The notes beneath the pieces were generated by a model. It ran no database searches and was not told the DNA's origin. It was given only the letters and a program-made list of their open reading frames with translations. From an uncultured Eubacteriales bacterium (lineage in GTDB: Bacteria > Bacillota > Clostridia > Lachnospirales > Lachnospiraceae), in NCBI GenBank assembly GCA_902772745.1, contig CACYBV010000225.1:1-7256 (forward strand): a stretch of 7,256 bases of DNA. The letters run 5' to 3'. Of the stretch, positions 6,594-7,256 are shown one piece after another. The stretch's first letter is position 1. Each line of letters begins with the position of its first letter. Both the position numbers and the translations under genes were made by a program.

Positions 6594-6902
6594 ATGCTGA
6601 TAGAAATCGATCTCATGAAACTCAGGGAAACAGCGGATGCCGCAGAAGAATATCTCAGAATGATGAAAAACTGCATGAAAAGTGCGGATGAAGAAATCCT
6701 GGCACTGTCTTTGGTCTGGAACGGGGCGGATTATATTGTTTTCAGGAACAGATGGACACTGATTCGGGGAGCGGGTTCCGCATTTGCGGAATGGTGCAGG
6801 GAGCTTGAGGACTATACTTCCTGTCTGCGGTTTGCCGGAGAAAGATACAGAGAAGTACAGCAGAATGCCAGGGAACGGGCGGACAGGCTGGCACAGGCAT
6901 AA
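6594..6902 (+). CDS. WXG100-like protein, copy 4
   Basis: A 102-residue protein with helix 1 (about 7-39), turn V41-W42-N-G44, then helix 2 (about 45-98). The tail reads Y85-R-E-V-Q89, with Gln where the export motif has Asp/Glu, as in copy 1. The C-terminus continues as a charged helix ending DRLAQA. GCGGAGGG (6583-6590) precedes the ATG at 6594 with a short 3-4 base spacer. The frame is open further upstream to 6447, overlapping copy 3, but that extension is basic and lacks any family character, so I rejected it. The gene is 46 bases after copy 3 and 13 bases before the essB-like start. Confidence 0.87.
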   Translation: MLIEIDLMKLRETADAAEEYLRMMKNCMKSADEEILALSLVWNGADYIVFRNRWTLIRGAGSAFAEWCRELEDYTSCLRFAGERYREVQQNARERADRLAQA

Positions 6903-6903
6903 C

Positions 6904-6908
6904 AGGAG
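6904..6908 (+). promoter_or_regulatory. Ribosome binding site supporting a TTG start for essB
   Basis: AGGAG lies immediately after the preceding stop codon and 7 bases before the TTG at 6916. No in-frame ATG occurs from 6916 to the end of the window, so this site is the main support for a TTG start. Confidence 0.7.
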
Positions 6909-6915
6909 CGATAAG

Positions 6916-7256
6916 TTGGGGAAAATCACAATTCGGAAAAAGCATAAAGACTATATCATCAGAAACAGACTGGTCTTTCCGGAGAATGTCAATGACCGGG
7001 TGTTTGGGGAACTGTCTTTGGGAACGGAGTACAGCAGTCTGCTGCCGCTGCAAAAAAAGCGGAGCGGAAAAAAGACGGTGCTTTTCTGTGAGACGGAAGG
7101 ATATATTCCCCTGTCCAAGATCTTTTCGGAAAAGGTAAGCAAGAAGGATTTTCTTAACACTGCGTATAAACTCGGACAGATTATCCGGACCTGCGAAGAA
7201 CGGCTGAACCCGAATAACCTGGATCTTCACCGGGACCGGATTTTCACGGATCCGCA
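6916..7256 (+). CDS. essB: EssB/YukC-like T7SS membrane component, N-terminal part, 3'-truncated
   Basis: The first 113 residues of a gene that runs off the window. EssB/YukC is a single-pass membrane protein with a cytoplasmic pseudokinase-like N-terminal domain, and is a core part of the T7SSb channel alongside EssC. The visible part shows short strands (GKITIRKKHKDYIIRNRLVFP, in two blocks), then KTVLFCETEGYIPLSKIF, then a helix with SKKDFLNTAYKLGQIIRT followed by LNPNNLDLHRDRIF. The last block resembles the YukC pattern of a helix followed by a P-E-N-like turn and a strand (compare the APENIVFD type in Bacillus YukC, from memory). Translation from TTG at 6916 fits the AGGAG upstream. The membrane helix and external domain would lie beyond the window. 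The identity is supported by this block and by locus context, and is moderately sure. Confidence 0.78.
   Translation, partial: MGKITIRKKHKDYIIRNRLVFPENVNDRVFGELSLGTEYSSLLPLQKKRSGKKTVLFCETEGYIPLSKIFSEKVSKKDFLNTAYKLGQIIRTCEERLNPNNLDLHRDRIFTDP

Overview
The window is a stretch of a type VIIb secretion (T7SSb / Ess / Yuk) locus. Every gene lies on the + strand and they are tightly packed. The gene families (EssC, YukD, WXG100, EssB/YukC), the strong GGAGG-type ribosome binding sites and the moderately GC-rich coding sequence point to a member of the Bacillota, probably a clostridial gut-type anaerobe (Lachnospiraceae/Oscillospiraceae-like). The taxon is an inference and cannot be fixed from this sequence.

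Layout: (1) 1-2408, the C-terminal 801 residues of EssC, the FtsK/SpoIIIE-type motor ATPase; its 5' end lies outside the window. (2) 2398-2652, a YukD ubiquitin-like protein that overlaps the end of essC. (3) 2732-3037 and 3049-3357, a pair of WXG100 proteins. (4) 3440-4129, a predicted lipoprotein of unknown family. (5) 4132-5859, a large alpha/beta hydrolase of the DUF2974/Mbeg1-like type with a GHSKG nucleophile elbow, followed by a hydrophobic stretch and a C-terminal helical domain. (6) 5903-6226, 6242-6547 and 6594-6902, three small helical proteins; the last two have a WXG motif. (7) 6916 to the window end, the N-terminal part of an EssB/YukC-like pseudokinase-type membrane component, starting from a TTG codon.

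How it fits together: EssC, YukD and EssB are machine parts, and the WXG100 proteins are small substrates or partners. Between them sits what looks like a cargo cassette. It comprises a lipoprotein (candidate immunity protein), a lipase-like enzyme whose helical, LXG-like region is at the C-terminus rather than the N-terminus, and small helical partners. This is the same set of parts as the S. aureus TslA/TilA/TlaA1/TlaA2 system, a T7SS phospholipase toxin with reverse domain order. The proposed link rests on architecture and gene order, not on a sequence alignment.

The four WXG proteins fall into two types by the tail motif after the second helix. Two carry YxxxE and two carry YxxxQ at the same position, one of each type on either side of the lipoprotein/hydrolase pair. 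This suggests two heterodimeric pairs. No RNA genes, mobile elements, CRISPR arrays or convincing promoters or terminators were seen, and no gap between genes exceeds about 85 bases.
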